The position numbers and the translations under genes are program-made. DNA of 64,000 nt from Epiperipatus broadwayi (Eukaryota; Onychophora; Udeonychophora; Euonychophora; Peripatidae): the NCBI GenBank assembly GCA_028023455.1, contig JAQFVV010012398.1, forward strand, positions 4,242,682 through 4,306,681. Direction: 5' to 3'. Below are positions 10,893 to 23,800 of this stretch, piece after piece. Below the pieces are notes generated by a model. It ran no database searches and was not told the DNA's origin. It saw only the letters and a list, made by a program, of their open reading frames with translations. Positions within the stretch are counted from its first letter, which is position 1, and each line of letters starts with the position of its first letter.

Positions 10893-12901
10893 TGTAATGG
10901 AATATAATATGCCATCACATTATTTTACAATTAAAATGAAAGATCACAAATAAAAATTGATTTATTAAAAAGAAAGAAAACTTAACTTAAAAACTGAAAT
11001 TTAAAAACTGTTTAACGTATATATAGATCGCATGATGGACAACTTTAAAAACTATTTTAAAAAATAGTTTTATTTGAAAGTAATTTTTTTTTTTGTAAAA
11101 AAGTAAAAGATATAAAGATTTGATATTTTTGGAAATAGAAATAATGTTGATTTCTATAATCTTAGAAAATGGAAATGATTGTTTTATTAATTAAATGATT
11201 GTTCGAAAACAAGCTAGCCCTTGAGGCATTTAAAATAAATTAAAGGGTCAGGTAAGAGAGTACAAAGAAATTAAATGACCAATGCAAACACCAGAAATTC
11301 AGCATGGACCGTAACTGAAACACCAGAGAATTAGTGACATATTGCCGATTGAATCCTAAGATCAAATGATAAGAGGCTAAGAAAAATATAAAAGCCAAAT
11401 GATTATTATAATTGTTATCTGAGAGCTGACTATGAATATGTCGTTATAACTAGCTATATTGCAGATTTTCACGATGTGGAAGTCTGCAATAGAATTAGAT
11501 TTTCCGGGCAACCAGCTGAGACCTCCCTATGCCAGTTAGGAACCAAAAAGGAATGGCAAGTGGTGGCTTCATTTTTAAAAAGGAAGAACAAACAATCTAT
11601 ATAAGTGATCACGAAGATGGACCTCAGAATCTGTAAAGTATAAACTTTTGCCAATTGAACTTTCTTTTAAATAATTACCGTATAAAGTCAATAAGTAATC
11701 AATCAAAAAAAAAAAGTAATATAAATGAATGTACTCTTATCTGACCAAGAATAGAACTCTAAATCAATTGTAAATATTTGTTTTTATATACGTTTGCTAT
11801 TTCAATCATTTCCATTTTTTTTAATTTAATTATTTATGTTTGTGTTTAACTAGGTTATTTATTTCTATCTGTTAAATAAAATGTATTAAATTAAAGTTGG
11901 GTGTAGATAGCTGCATGGATAAAAAGTAATAACTTTTTAAATTCGTTTATGTTTAATTTAAAGGATTTTAGTGTCAGGCTATTTGTTTCGTAGTTAGAGC
12001 AATGCTTGTGGAAGGATATATAGGTGTTTATATTAATGTAATGTGAAGCGTGTTTAGCATACAGGGCAACATGCCCAACTGAATGCATGACCCCAAAGAG
12101 GCAGTCATATCGTTGAAATGGTGGCAGATGTATTTCCTGCGCCATTGACCCCTTCTAGCTCTATGGACAGGGATTTATAAGACGGCAGAAAGACCGCTTT
12201 CCCCCATACGTAGCACTCTTTAAAATAAAAAAAAATTATATACATGATTCCTTAGTCTAACAGATGCCCTTTCCTGATCTAGACACGGATCATTTCCTTC
12301 AAATAATATCACGCCGTCAGATGCCCATTCCTGTCGGCGTGGTTTTATGCTAGCATCTTCATATTGCATTAGTTGCAAATATATATCTGGAAGCTGACAT
12401 TGGGTTGGCTACGAACTTTTAGTCTGAGACTGAATGAATGTTTTGATAAGTTTTAAGTGAAAAAAAATCTATGTAGACTATCTATGCTTGTCATGCTAAA
12501 GTAAAATATAATTTAAATATCCATCTGTGCGATCTATTGAAAATAGTAATTTAAATTTTAAAAAAAAAAATATTAATGTTAAAACCTAAAATAAATTTAT
12601 TCCTCAATTTTAAATGTGCATTAATAAAAATCTATTTTTGTGTTAATTACTGGCAGTGGCTTATTCTATTTTATTGTTATAAATATTTAATATATATACT
12701 TTGAGAATAGAAATCTATTGACACGTATAAATGTTTAAAATCTCTGCTACTCTATGAGCTAGTGACTAGGGCTGACGGCCGTGATCTTAACAGCACGTAT
12801 CTGTCGACTTTATAAATTTTCTAGGTTCAAAGTAGCCTAGTGGCGCTCTGTCGGCAGATGCGGTAAGACTGGAAATGTCATCATCATCCCGGACCGTTAA
12901 A
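10893..12901 (+). repeat. LTR2 (2009 bp), recombinant middle LTR
   Basis: Its 5' part carries every LTR3-type variant (TGTAATGG start, CATCAC, GCATGATGG, GGTCAGG, GACCAATG, GACAT at 11336-11340). From 11504 on it carries every LTR1-type variant (TTTCCGGGCAACC, GGTGGCTTC, TATAAAGTC, GGATAAAAAG). The switch falls between 11339 and 11504. Private changes are few (for example 12022 and 12489), so the recombination is recent relative to the LTR1-LTR3 divergence. Confidence 0.9.
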
Positions 12902-13413
12902 GTGGTGCCCAACGTGGGGCACGGTGTTTAATAAACCACGAGTACCTTGAAAATTAAGCCAGTAATATTTTTTTTCTGAAATCAGAATATATTTTTTGTA
13001 TTATATAGTTATAAACTTGAATTTTGTGTAAAAAGTACTGCCAGTAAGAAAATTGTGCATATGTAGAAATAAATGCGAGGAATAAAACGTAATAATTATA
13101 AATCATAATTTAATTTTAAAAAAAAGTCTAAAATCACGTAACATCTTTGACTTGCCTAAGTTAATAATGAAATGTAGGGGAAAGGGAACTATTGAGGGAG
13201 GAGGTGTAATCTCAGCTGGGGTGAAAAGGAAAGAATAGTCAGCATTTTTTCTTGTAATTACTAACCAAAGTTATGTCTTTTCATTAATAACCAAAGTTTT
13301 GTCTTTTAAAAAAAAAAAATTTAGTATAATCAATTTGTGTAACGTCATTACTAACCCTAAGTAAATTCTTTTTTTTTTTTAATGTTTTGTTTTTTTGAGG
13401 AAGTTTACTGATA
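12902..13413 (+). mobile_element. Internal region 2, non-coding
   Basis: 512 bp, essentially the same as internal region 1. It starts with the PBS at 12903-12920 and ends GAGGAAGTTTACTGATA before LTR3. No coding capacity. Confidence 0.8.
12903..12920 (+). promoter_or_regulatory. Primer-binding site, second copy
   Basis: Same 18-nt Lys-type PBS as at 10378, one base after LTR2. A middle LTR followed by a PBS is what a tandem LTR-int dimer predicts. Confidence 0.85.
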
Positions 13414-15421
13414 TGTAATGGAATATAATATGCCATCACATTATTTTACAATTAAAATGAAAGATCACAAATAAAAATTGATTTATTAAAAAGAAAGAAA
13501 ACTTAACTTAAAAACTGAAATTTAAAAACTGTTTAACGTATATATAGATCGCATGATGGACAACTTTAAAAACTATTTTAAAAAATAGTTTTATTTGAAA
13601 GTAATTTTTTTTGTAAAAAAGTAAAAGATATAAAGATTTGATATTTTTGGAAATAGAAATAATGTTGATTTCTATAATCTTAGAAAATGGAAATGATTGT
13701 TTTATTAATTAAATGATTGTTCGAAAACAAGCTAGCCCTTGAGGCATTTAAAATAAATTAAAGGGTCAGGTAAGAGAGTACAAAGAAATTAAATGACCAA
13801 TGCAAACACCAGAAATTCAGCATGGACCGTAACTGAAACACCAGAGAATTAGTGACATATTGCCGATTGAATCCTAAGATCAAATGATAAGAGGCTAAGA
13901 AAAATATAAAAGCCAAATGATTATTATAATTGTTATCTGAGAGCTGACTATGAATATGTCGTTATAACTAGCTATATTGCAGATTTTCACGATGTGGAAG
14001 TCTGCAATAGAATTAGATTTTACGGGTAACCAGCTGAGACCTCCCTATGCCAGTTAGGGACAAAAAAGGAATGGCAAGTGGCGGCTTCATTTTTAAAAAG
14101 GAAGAACAAACAATCTATATAAGTGATCACGAAGATGAACCTCAGAATCTGTAAAGTATAAACTTTTGCCAATTGAACTTTCTTTTAAATAATTACCGTA
14201 TAACGTCAATAAGTAATCAATCAAAAAAAAAAAGTAATATAAATGAATGTACTCTTATCTGACCAAGAATAGAACTCTAAATCAATTGTAAATATTTGTT
14301 TTTATATACGTTTGCTATTTCAATCATTTCCATTTTTTTTAATTTAATTATTTATGTTTGTGTTTAACTAGGTTATTTATTTCTATCTGTTAAATAAAAT
14401 GTATTAAATTAAAGTTGGGTGTAGATAGCTGCATGGATAAAGAGTAATAACTGTTTAAATTTGTTTATGTTTAATTTAAAGGATTTTAGTATCAGGCTAT
14501 TTGTTTCGTAGTTAGGGCAATGCTTGTGGAAGGATATATGGGTGTTTATATTAATGTAATGTGAAGCGTGTTTAGCATACAGGGCAATGTGCCCAACTGA
14601 ATGCATGACCCCAAAGAGGCAGTCATATCGTTGAAATGATGGCAGATGTATTTCCTGCGCCATTGACCCCTTCTAGCTCGATGGACAGGGATTTATAAGA
14701 CGGCAGAAAGACCGCTTTCCCCCATACGTAGCACTCTTTAAAATAAAATAAAAATTATATACATGATTCCTTAGTCTAACAGATGCCCTTTCCTGATCTA
14801 GACACGGATCATTTCCTTCAAATAATATCACGCCGTCAGATGCCCATTCCTGTCGGCGTGGTTTTATGCTAGCATCTTCATATTGCATTAGTTGCAAATA
14901 TATATCTGGAAGCTGACATTGGGATGGCTACGAACTTTTAGTCTGAGACTGAATGAATGTTTTGATAAGTTTTAAGTGAAAAAAAATCTATGTAGACTAT
15001 CTATGCTCGTCATGCTAAAGTAAAATATAATTTAAATATCCATCTGTGCGATCTATTGAAAATAGTAATTTAAATTTTAAAAAAAAAAAATATTAATGTT
15101 AAAACCTAAAATAAATTTATTCCTCAATTTTAAATGTGCGTTAATAAAAATCTATTTTTGTGTTAATTACTGGCAGTGGCTTATTCTATTTTATTGTTAT
15201 AAATATTTAATATATATACTTTGAGAATAGAAATCTATTGAAACTTATAAATGTTTAAAATCTCTGCTATTCTATGAGCTAGTGACTAGGGCTGACGGCC
15301 GTGATCTTAACAGCATGTATCTGTCGACTTTATAAATTTTCTAGGTTCAAAGTAGCCTAGTGGCGCTCTGTCGGCAGATGCGGTAAGACTGGAAACGTTA
15401 TCATCATCCCGGACCGTTAAA
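13414..15421 (+). repeat. LTR3 (2008 bp), 3' LTR
   Basis: Matches LTR2 at the 5' variants but differs from both LTR1 and LTR2 through the rest, for example TTTACGGGTAACC, GGCGGCTTC, TATAACGTC, GCAATGTGCCC and GGAAACGTTATC. It ends GTTAAA directly against the right GTCT duplication. The 74-codon minus ORF at 14673-14897 is a shadow. Confidence 0.9.
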
Positions 15422-16900
15422 GTCTTTATCATCTTTTTTAAATATTAATATTGCATTCTTCCAATCATCTGGTATATCTTTATCATTTAGAGATTTGATA
15501 TATGATATATAACTTTGTCAAAAAAATTTCTATTTCTTCACCTGTTTCTTTTAATATATTAATTATAATTTCATCATTATCTGGAGCTTTTCCCATCATA
15601 AATTTAATTGCATGTCTCACTTCATTTAAAACTCTGGGCAATTCAGAAGATGTAATAGATGTAGGAGGTATTTGTTCCTTATTACTATATAATTTTTGAT
15701 AGAACTCTTCTACCCATTTCATAATGTCATCTCTCTTTTTAGTAATAATTCCATCTTTTTTTCTTATTGCAGATATATCAATCCCAAAATGTTTTACACT
15801 CTTGAGACTTTTATTCTCTTCTATAGCTTTCCTTGCTAGTTCACAATTATACTTTCTTATATCATTTATCAATTTTTTTCGCATACTATTACAAAATTTA
15901 AGATATTCAATCTTTCTTAATGCATCATTTTTATATATCTTTATATTCCTTCTTTTCTTCATAAATTCTCTAATCTCAGTGGAAATTTTATTGTCAATTG
16001 CTGATTTTGCTACAACTATCTTTGTTGCAGTTTTTAAGTGTATCAGTTATTTTCCTATTAATGTCACTCAAATTTGAATCATGTTCAAAATCTACTAATA
16101 CTTGAAAACGATTTGCAAGTTCTAATTTAAATTCATTAGAATATTTCTGAAGATTAGGAATATCAACTGTAAATATTGTTTTCTTAATAATTTTTGTCTC
16201 TAGTTTTGCATTACATCTTATTATTCGATGATCCCTTCCTATGTTGAATTTATTAAGGACATTATATGTATTTTCTTTTAAATATAATCCAATTTTGTTA
16301 TACATTCATTTGGATGCTTCCATGTCCATTTCCTTTTAACATTTTTCTCAAAAAAAGAATTCATAATATAAAGATTTTCTTTTTCTGCAAACTCCACAAG
16401 TCTATGTCCTCTCTCATTTCTATTACCATAACCAAATTTATCTATAGTACTTTCATCTTTCATTTGTTTACCAATTCCAGCATTAAAGTCTTCCATAACA
16501 ATTTTAAAATGTTGTTTATTTACTATGATTAAAAGCCTTTTATACATCCATGTAAAAATCTTCTACTATTTCATCACTATGAGAACTTGTTGGGGCATAA
16601 ATCTGATTTATCTGTATTTGGTATTTGCTATTAAGTTGAATAACAACTAATCTTGTCACTCTTCCCAATATACCATCAATCTCCACAATGTTGTTCTTCC
16701 ACTTTTTATTTACAATGAATTCTACTTTACTTATACTTCCAATATTTGTGCCTTTGAAGTAGAGTACATGTCCACTTTTTAAATTAATTGTCTCTTTACC
16801 TTTTTTTTTAACTTCACAAAGTCCAATAATGTCCCATTTAATATGAGACAGTTCTTCCAATTCTTTCAATCTTCATTCAAGTCATCATCAAATAGAAGCC
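15422..16900 (-). pseudogene. RTE-like LINE, endonuclease and proximal RT
   Basis: Minus strand in order: 16869-16540 has WDIIGLCEVKKKGKE and IQINQIYAPTSSHSDEI; 16547-16278 has MEDFNAGIG, NRNERGHRLVEFAEKENL and RKWTWKHP. These are the APE endonuclease segments of RTE LINEs (E.., YAPTS, DFNA, NERG..L..F, WTW, lDYI). The frame 15962-15483 has DIMKWVEEFYQKLYSN and GKAPDNDEIIINILKETGEE, the pre-RT linker and RT motif 0. It is broken by frameshifts between these frames and by the 7-kb LTR insertion. The 5' limit near 16900 (perhaps as far as 16990) is uncertain. Confidence 0.85.
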
Positions 16901-16990
16901 TTTGTCTGCAATCAGGGATTTTTAGTATCCTCCACATTTCGCCACCAATCACTGCTTTGGCTGATAACTTTATAACCTCCTGGGAATAAG

Positions 16991-18469
16991 GGCCATGATT
17001 TATTTTTGTCTGGCATGATTGTATGCATCTATTACAAAAAATATTTCATTCACACACACATTCATTCTGCCTTATCAGATGAGAAGAAAGACCATGGTAT
17101 TTCTTGAACTTAAATTCAGAGGTAAAAAGCCAATAAACTCACCAGGCTAGTTAATGCTTGTTGGTGAGCAGCCCATTCATGTTCATATGCTATATGAATA
17201 ATCACATAGTAGTAACAGCTGCAACAACAAAAAACAATATATAGAGAAAATAAAGAAGTTACAATAAATTATCAGGACCAGCAATGAAAGAGATATGAAA
17301 ATCACCCATTAAAAGAATGATTAAAAAAAAAATTAAAAGACCATAAGCTTACTTTTAATTTACAGTATATCAAGGCACTTATACTGCTATTTATTTGTTG
17401 ATATTCATGCATGCATGCTATATAAGCATGATTGTTAGTATACAATTTCCATGTAATAACTTTTTTTTTTAATAAATAAATACTATCAGCTAGAATAAAT
17501 CAAATTATTCAGTCCTCTGGCATAATCTAGAAAATCAGGATATGCTAAAGCTTAATTACCAATTAAACACTTTTGCAATAACCTGTTTTCTATTATATGT
17601 CATTAATGTTATACATAATAATGAGAGCAGAAAAACTGTAAAACAGAAAAAGAAATATTATAAATATATACATTCATAATACAATGTTACATGTATTTGC
17701 AAATAGTAATATTACATGAAGACTAAATATATTTAAAATTAATGAAGTGAATGATTTTTTTTATTTTTGAAATGGAATGTTTCAGATCATCAAAATTTTA
17801 AAATTTCCATATATGTATAGATGAATTTAAAATATGTAGATAACTTTCAGAATTAGGATGCCAAACTCAGTCCACTATCCATCCTTTCAGTGATTTCTTA
17901 ACATTATACAGTAATGTTATCTACTTTCTTTCACCTGCAGCCTTATATAAATAATAGACCATATAGGTAGAAAAATAAATAATGTCTGTACATTATCAAG
18001 ACTGATTTATTGATAATTTGCTTTTATCAGCAGTCATCCATTAATCTTTTTACTTTTATTATATTTCAAAATATAAAAACTGAAAATCTCAAGAATGTAA
18101 TAAAGCAAAGACAAACCATATCTATAAAATATAAAAGCTTTACAAACCACCTTCATTTTAAATCCTTCATCATTGAAAATGTACCACTTTTGCTTGATGT
18201 TTGCAAACATCTTGAATGTCAATTAAACCATAAAAAGTCAGTCATAATATTATTTCTTTACTCATCCACATTATATATTTCAAATGCTTTTAAATAGAAA
18301 GGCAGAATAATGTTAACATGCAAGAAAGATTCCCAAGTACAATTGCATTTAATAACTTAAAAAAATAGGTTTTTCTCATCAGATATGTAATATCCACAAT
18401 TTACTATATGTATTTTCTTCAACTTGCTCGATGTGATGTTGAATCCATTATTGTATGAACATATCTTCA
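16991..18469. other. AT-rich spacer, no gene seen
   Basis: The longest frame (18010-18297 plus) has no recognised domain and overlaps an equally long minus frame, as expected for chance ORFs in AT-rich DNA. Confidence 0.45.
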
Positions 18470-19550
18470 TTGGATTGGATTTCCTTTTAGTATGTTACTT
18501 GATTCAAACTTTGTGTTTCTAAATACAAACAAGTAGTACTGCTGAAACATTCTAGCATTAGTTTATATTCATTTACTATATTTGAGTTTCATCTAGCATT
18601 ACATAATTTTTAATTTATTCTTATATAAGTATGTTTGGAGTTTTTTCAAAATGTAAAATGATTATTTATTAATTGTGTTTTTCATTAAAATCAGTCAACA
18701 CTTAGATAATCCCAATATTAATAATCAACAATCTCAATTTGTTTTCAAGGCAACCTTCTTTTAACAATAAAGATGGAATCCCACTTCTATTAATGGTCCA
18801 ATATATTTATATAGACACTAAAAATTGCTACTTGACCACAGAGATTGAAATTATTGATAGAAGGAAGTTGAAATAAATCTCCTTAAACAAGTAAATATAA
18901 CCTGTTCTGAATACAAACTAATAAATAGTCAATTACAACATTACAAACTGCAATTATAAATTTTCAAACTGCCCCCAAAGTATTACTTAAATAATAAGTG
19001 CATATGTTTGTTTAATAAATTTCAAGATTTAAGCTTACTTAAATTCACACTTGTGTTTAGAATACTCTTGAAATCAATATACTTAACAACTTGCAATCTA
19101 ACAAGTAAGAAGATTCCTTTTACCTATATTTCTTAATTCAGGCTTTGCATTTCTAAATAACAGATGGCGCTGCTGAAATATTCTAGCATTGGCTAAACAC
19201 AAACTTTAATTTATTATTATATAGTTATATTTGAAGTTTTTCAAAGTGTAAATTGATTATTTATTAATTGTAATTTGTATAGGAAATATGTAATATGTTT
19301 GTTTAATAACTTTTAAGATCCAAACTTACTTAAATTCATGCTAGTGTTTAGATTGTCTTGAAATCAATATCTTTAACAACCTCCACAACCTCCAACTTAA
19401 TAGATAAGAAAACTTTCTTTCAATTATGTTGCTTGATTTACACTTTGTGTTTCTAAATACAGGTAGCACTGTTGAAATATTCTAGCATTAGTTAGTATTC
19501 ATTTATCATACTTGAATTTCATCTAAGGTTTTGCAATCTTTAATTTATAA
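18470..19550. repeat. Degenerate ~290-bp tandem repeat
   Basis: Two blocks recur in order. Block a runs TATGTTTGTTTAATAA, then CTTACTTAAATTCA, then CTTGAAATCAATAT. Block b runs TTTGTGTTTCTAAATA, then GAAATATTCTAGCATT. Block a is at about 18995-19120 and 19285-19415; block b is at about 18505-18570, 19140-19190 and 19440-19490. The spacing is near 290 bp, so this is roughly two and a half diverged units. Confidence 0.55.
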
Positions 19551-19976
19551 ATAACAAAAACATATAAATAAATACCTGATATAAACAACATCCTTAATAT
19601 TTTATTTAATCTTAAAAACCCATCTTTTTAAATCTTGGAAATTTCTACTATATTTTCAAAAAATAAAATAAAAACAAATAGAATAAACTTTCTTTATATT
19701 GTTTTAAGAGATAGAAGTAAATATGTATGTAACTGATCAAATTATTTGTACTGTTGTAACAGTAGAGCACATATTACTTTAATCATACTCCTTTGGAAAT
19801 ATTGTACTTTTTCTTCACTATTAAAATTTTATGCATTGGTTATATACATTTATATAATATCATTTAATATATATATATATATTTTAATTTACTTTTTACA
19901 ATGCAGTAATTTTATTTACTTCATAATGTTTATTATTTATAGGAAGAGTACGAAGTAAAGTGATAAGCAATATATA
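19551..19976. other. AT-rich spacer
   Basis: Only poly-AT tracts; nothing supported. Confidence 0.4.
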
Positions 19977-20291
19977 TATATGAAAGAACTAGAAATATTA
20001 ATTAAGAATAATAAAAATGCTCCAAATTTTTATAAAAAGATATGTTGATGACTATCTCTATTAATTTTTAACAAAAACCAAAGGACAATAGATTTTCTAA
20101 AAAATGTTAGTAAATTAGATAAATATAAAATTTACAACAGAAAAAGAAAATAAGTTAGTACATTTAGCTATTATATTAATCAAATTATATATAAATGATA
20201 AATATAAAATAAAAAAATATATATAACTAATATTGATAATAATATAATTGTTATTTAAATGTACAACTATAAATATTGAAGATTATAATAG
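19977..20291 (+). pseudogene. Penelope-like RT scrap (motif C), left part
   Basis: At ~20030-20060 the plus strand reads NFYKKI..YVDDY, resembling the PLE RT motif C. It continues with FTTEKENKLVHLAIILIK, which fits the PLE pattern FT.E.E...L.FLD..I. Stops are frequent. The scrap is cut at 20291 by palindromic element copy 2 and resumes after its TSD. Confidence 0.55.
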
Positions 20292-20527
20292 TTATTAAAA
20301 CAGACAAAACTCTCCATATAGTATTGTCACTCAATGCAAGCCAGAGTAATCAATGGATGCCAGAAGGCTTGTGCATAAAATCCCCATCTAGTGCCTATTC
20401 ATCCAATATCCCCATAAGTAGGCAATAGATGGGGATTTTATGCACAAGCCTTCTGGCATCCATTGATTACTTTGGCTTGCATTGAATGGCAATACTGTAT
20501 GATGATCATGTGATGTTTATTGGCTTA
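20292..20527 (+). mobile_element. Palindromic short element, copy 2, 13-bp TSD
   Basis: A compact copy forming an almost perfect hairpin: arms of ~95 bp (about 20306-20404 and 20416-20511) around a ~10-base loop. It ends on the right with the family 3' extension GATCATGTGATGTTTATTGG. AAGATTATAATAG is duplicated at 20279-20291 and 20528-20540. Removing the element and one duplicate makes the PLE reading continue as IEDYNSQVDLIIREF, which supports these exact boundaries. A 13-bp TSD is unusual for a DNA transposon and usual for LINE-mobilised retroposons. Confidence 0.8.
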
Positions 20528-20540
20528 AAGATTATAATAG

Positions 20541-20830
20541 CCAAGTAGATTTAATAATTAGAGAATTTAAAAATGATAATTATTCAATAATAAAAAAATG
20601 ATAAAAAAAAAAGATATACTTAAAAAATAAATAAAAATATAGATATAAAAAAATTTATAACAACTTAGTAAAAAATATAAATAAAATTATTAATAGGATT
20701 AATAAAAAAAATTATTAATAAAATATACTTAAAACAATAAATAAAACAGAAAAATATAAAATTAATACATCAGACAATAAATATATTAAAAATGTAGACA
20801 ATTATGTAAATGGTTAAGTGAAATTAAATA
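20541..20830 (+). pseudogene. Penelope-like RT scrap, right part
   Basis: Continues in frame from the left part with QVDLIIREFKNDNYS, like the thumb/linker region of PLEs, then decays into A-rich sequence. The right limit is arbitrary. Confidence 0.4.
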
Positions 20831-23800
20831 TAAAGAATGTCAGACAAAACAATATCAAATGTAATTATGTGAAATAAAGAATTCAATTTATACAAGATTA
20901 ATTAACATATATGATCACCTATTTATTTGCATTTCAATTATATAGACAGGGGAAAGCATAAAAATGATTAATAATACTAATAATAAAAGATATAAAAAAA
21001 ATTAGAGAAGTTAGCTAACATAATTAAAAATATCAGACTAAATTTAAATTAGTATTTAGACTTGAAGACATTACTTTTAAAACAATTAAATTTCATGTAG
21101 CTTAAATAAATATATAAATTTAGGAAATAAACTAAGTAATAGTTATAAAAAATATTCCCAAAAGATTGTATACAAAGAAAAAAGGTAGAATTTTTTTGAC
21201 AAAATTAGTTACAAAATTTTAAGAATTAAGAGGTGGTAAGATTAAAAATAATATATTTAAAAAATATATAGAAGTATGTACAAAATTATAATATAATTAA
21301 ATAATAAATGAATATATTCACAATAAAATAGGTAAAATGATAAAAATAAATTAATTTCATAATAAATAAATGGTTAAGAGTTATATAGATGTAATCCATA
21401 AAATCCATAATATTTTAAATAAAGATTTGGTTTTTAAAAAAAAAAGTGAATATCTTTATAAAGTTATTAAAATATTATATACGTATATTTACTGGGTTTA
21501 TTAAAATATAATCCAGATGATGTATAATCTATTATATAAATATATAGGGTATTATATATAATGTATAACATTTAATTATACATAATTAGGATATTAAGAT
21601 ATTAATTATAAGTCTGCTGGCCAGTCAAAACTGTAAGAAAATATGAAGGAATAATATATTGCATCATAAAAAATAAAAAAACAAAAATGTATTAAATATT
21701 ATATTCAATCATCGTCTCCAATTTTTTATCACGAATATTCATTTGTTATAAAGAATCTATTGTTTTAGGTAATGTTGCAGCAGACTATTTCTAAATTAAC
21801 TATTTCCCAGAATATCTATTAAAATATTTTATAATGTCATGACAAAGAGTTTTCTGCTTAATATTTAAAATAAATACAGATATGTTCATGTATCAATTAT
21901 TATGGGTAGTATTATATTAAGATTATTATACATGTAAAATATATATTTGCAAGTTTTTTGTTTTTATCAATGCATCTTTCATCTTAGCTCATTTCTATCA
22001 CAATCATCCATCAGCCCAAAATTCAGACAAATCTTAAACTTTACTTAATATATATATATTTCAAACTTCCATTCCATTACCCGTTGCTGAAACATATAAT
22101 CAAAGATATGTGAAGATAATTAACGATCTCTAACATGCACATTTTGTGCTGAAGCAGCATTCATCAGTTGACCCATATGATAATCTCTTACACATATTTT
22201 CATTATTTATTCAGAATATATATATAGATCAAATTACTAGTTTAATTGACAAGTTTCAAATTTTCTGCATTCATAACTATGGAAATATATTAATAACTTT
22301 TACTAATCCTTTATTAAGCTAGGCATTATCTCTAGCTTAAATACATATTTTAACTTAGGCTTAGTGAATAATCTAACTGCAATGTTATAGATATATCAAC
22401 AGTTAAGATTTTTTATCTATGTTGATAGTTTTGATGTTTTCTAAATTTATAAAATAGATTAACTAATATATGTGCTAACTCATTCATGAAATATTGAGAT
22501 TTCCATACTTTTAATATTTGATATAGTCCTATCTAAGCATTCTTTAATAACTACATCATAAAACAATGGCTTGTTTATCTCCTTTAAAAAAAAATTCTTA
22601 AAATCTCAGAAAGCTCTTTGATGGTGTTGGATGCAGTTTTTAAAAATCATTCTCTTTTTAATGTTTTTAACATTTTTAGCCTTTAAAATTTAATCTGCCA
22701 GTAAAAATCTAAAATAACATAAATACTAAATCATTAGTCCATTAAAAAAAAGTCTGAATATGTGAGTAGCTCATAGAGCAAACTTCAAACAAAATACACA
22801 TTTATTTATTTTTAAATTGGTTCACTCTTTGATCTTAAGAATGGAATCAAACTGCAAAGAAACAGCAGTTTTCTGCACTTAATTTAAGTATTTATAATTA
22901 ATTTTGCAAAATATTTCCATAATAATCAATAAAAAATAAACCATTTCATGTTTACACATGTACTTTTTTAAATAACTTTTATTTTTAAAAAGTTACCTTA
23001 AACAAATGCTAAAAAAACCACTGACAACAAATGTACATTTATGAGGTGTAAAAATTAATAATTTAATAATTATAAATAAAATTTTAATTTTAAAATATTT
23101 GGCAGATTTCTGATTGTAATTAATCGTCCAGATTTTTCAAGTCAAACTTTAGATAACAAAGATTTGGTTAATTTACTTTTTTATTCATTTTAAAGTAGTT
23201 AACTAATAGGGAAACAAAAAGGCATTGTTATCATTAAGAAACTCAATGTAGTTCATTTGATTACTATTTTTTAGTATTTGGAAAATTCAAATATAATTTT
23301 TTGAATATTTTTTTGTTTATAAATATATATTTCTAATATGCCAAATCAAATTTATTAAATTTTATTAAATAAAAACTTAAATATTAAGAAAAGATTTGAA
23401 CTTTTGCCTCAAATTGTCACTAGTGTTTCGTGGGAAATAGTGCAATGTGAAAGAGTTAATACCCCAATTTCAAGAAATATTGTTTATTTTAAGCTAGAAG
23501 AATATTTTATTAATTTATTTTGATAAGTATATGCTTATATATATATACAATAAAATAAAAAATTTACATCTGTCAATGCATTATCCTTAAGGTTAATCGT
23601 GTTTATTTTAATAAATATAAACAATATATATAAATATAATGCAATTGATAAAGAATATTTTGACATTACTGTTTATAGCAGGGGTTGGCAAACGGTAAAG
23701 CACATGCAGTTCATTGATCCCAATCTCACGGCTCTTTTTATCATAATAAACATAAACACATTTTTTTACTTTCTATTGTAATTTGTAAAAAAATATATTA

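Larger units (their letters stand above)
8371..15421 (+). mobile_element. Tandem LTR retroelement: LTR-int-LTR-int-LTR, TSD GTCT
   Basis: A single 7051-bp insertion into an RTE LINE. It is bounded by the 4-bp TSD GTCT (8367-8370 and 15422-15425), and the LINE reading resumes across it. Ends are TGTAAC...GTTAAA, nearly inverted. It holds three ~2-kb LTRs and two ~515-bp internal regions, each starting with an 18-nt Lys-type primer-binding site one base after the LTR. There is no gag, pol or env coding anywhere, so this is a non-autonomous (TRIM/LARD-type) element that became a tandem dimer. The pattern of variant bases shows the dimer arose by LTR-LTR unequal crossing over. Confidence 0.9.

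Noticed and set aside
8942-14897. Repeated 61-, 84- and 74-codon minus-strand ORFs in the LTR array
   Set aside because: They recur only because the LTR recurs. They have no known domain, and in LTR3 the 61-codon frame is not kept.
15502-16532. Plus-strand ORFs of 65-117 codons
   Set aside because: Shadows of the minus-strand RTE LINE reading frames.
18470-19550. CRISPR-like or regulated repeat array
   Set aside because: Units are long, diverged and without spacers; an ordinary degenerate tandem repeat in a eukaryotic genome.
23677-23700. hAT-type terminal repeat CAGGGGTTGGCAAAC
   Set aside because: Only one end found, no partner, TSD or transposase nearby, so it is not annotated as an element.
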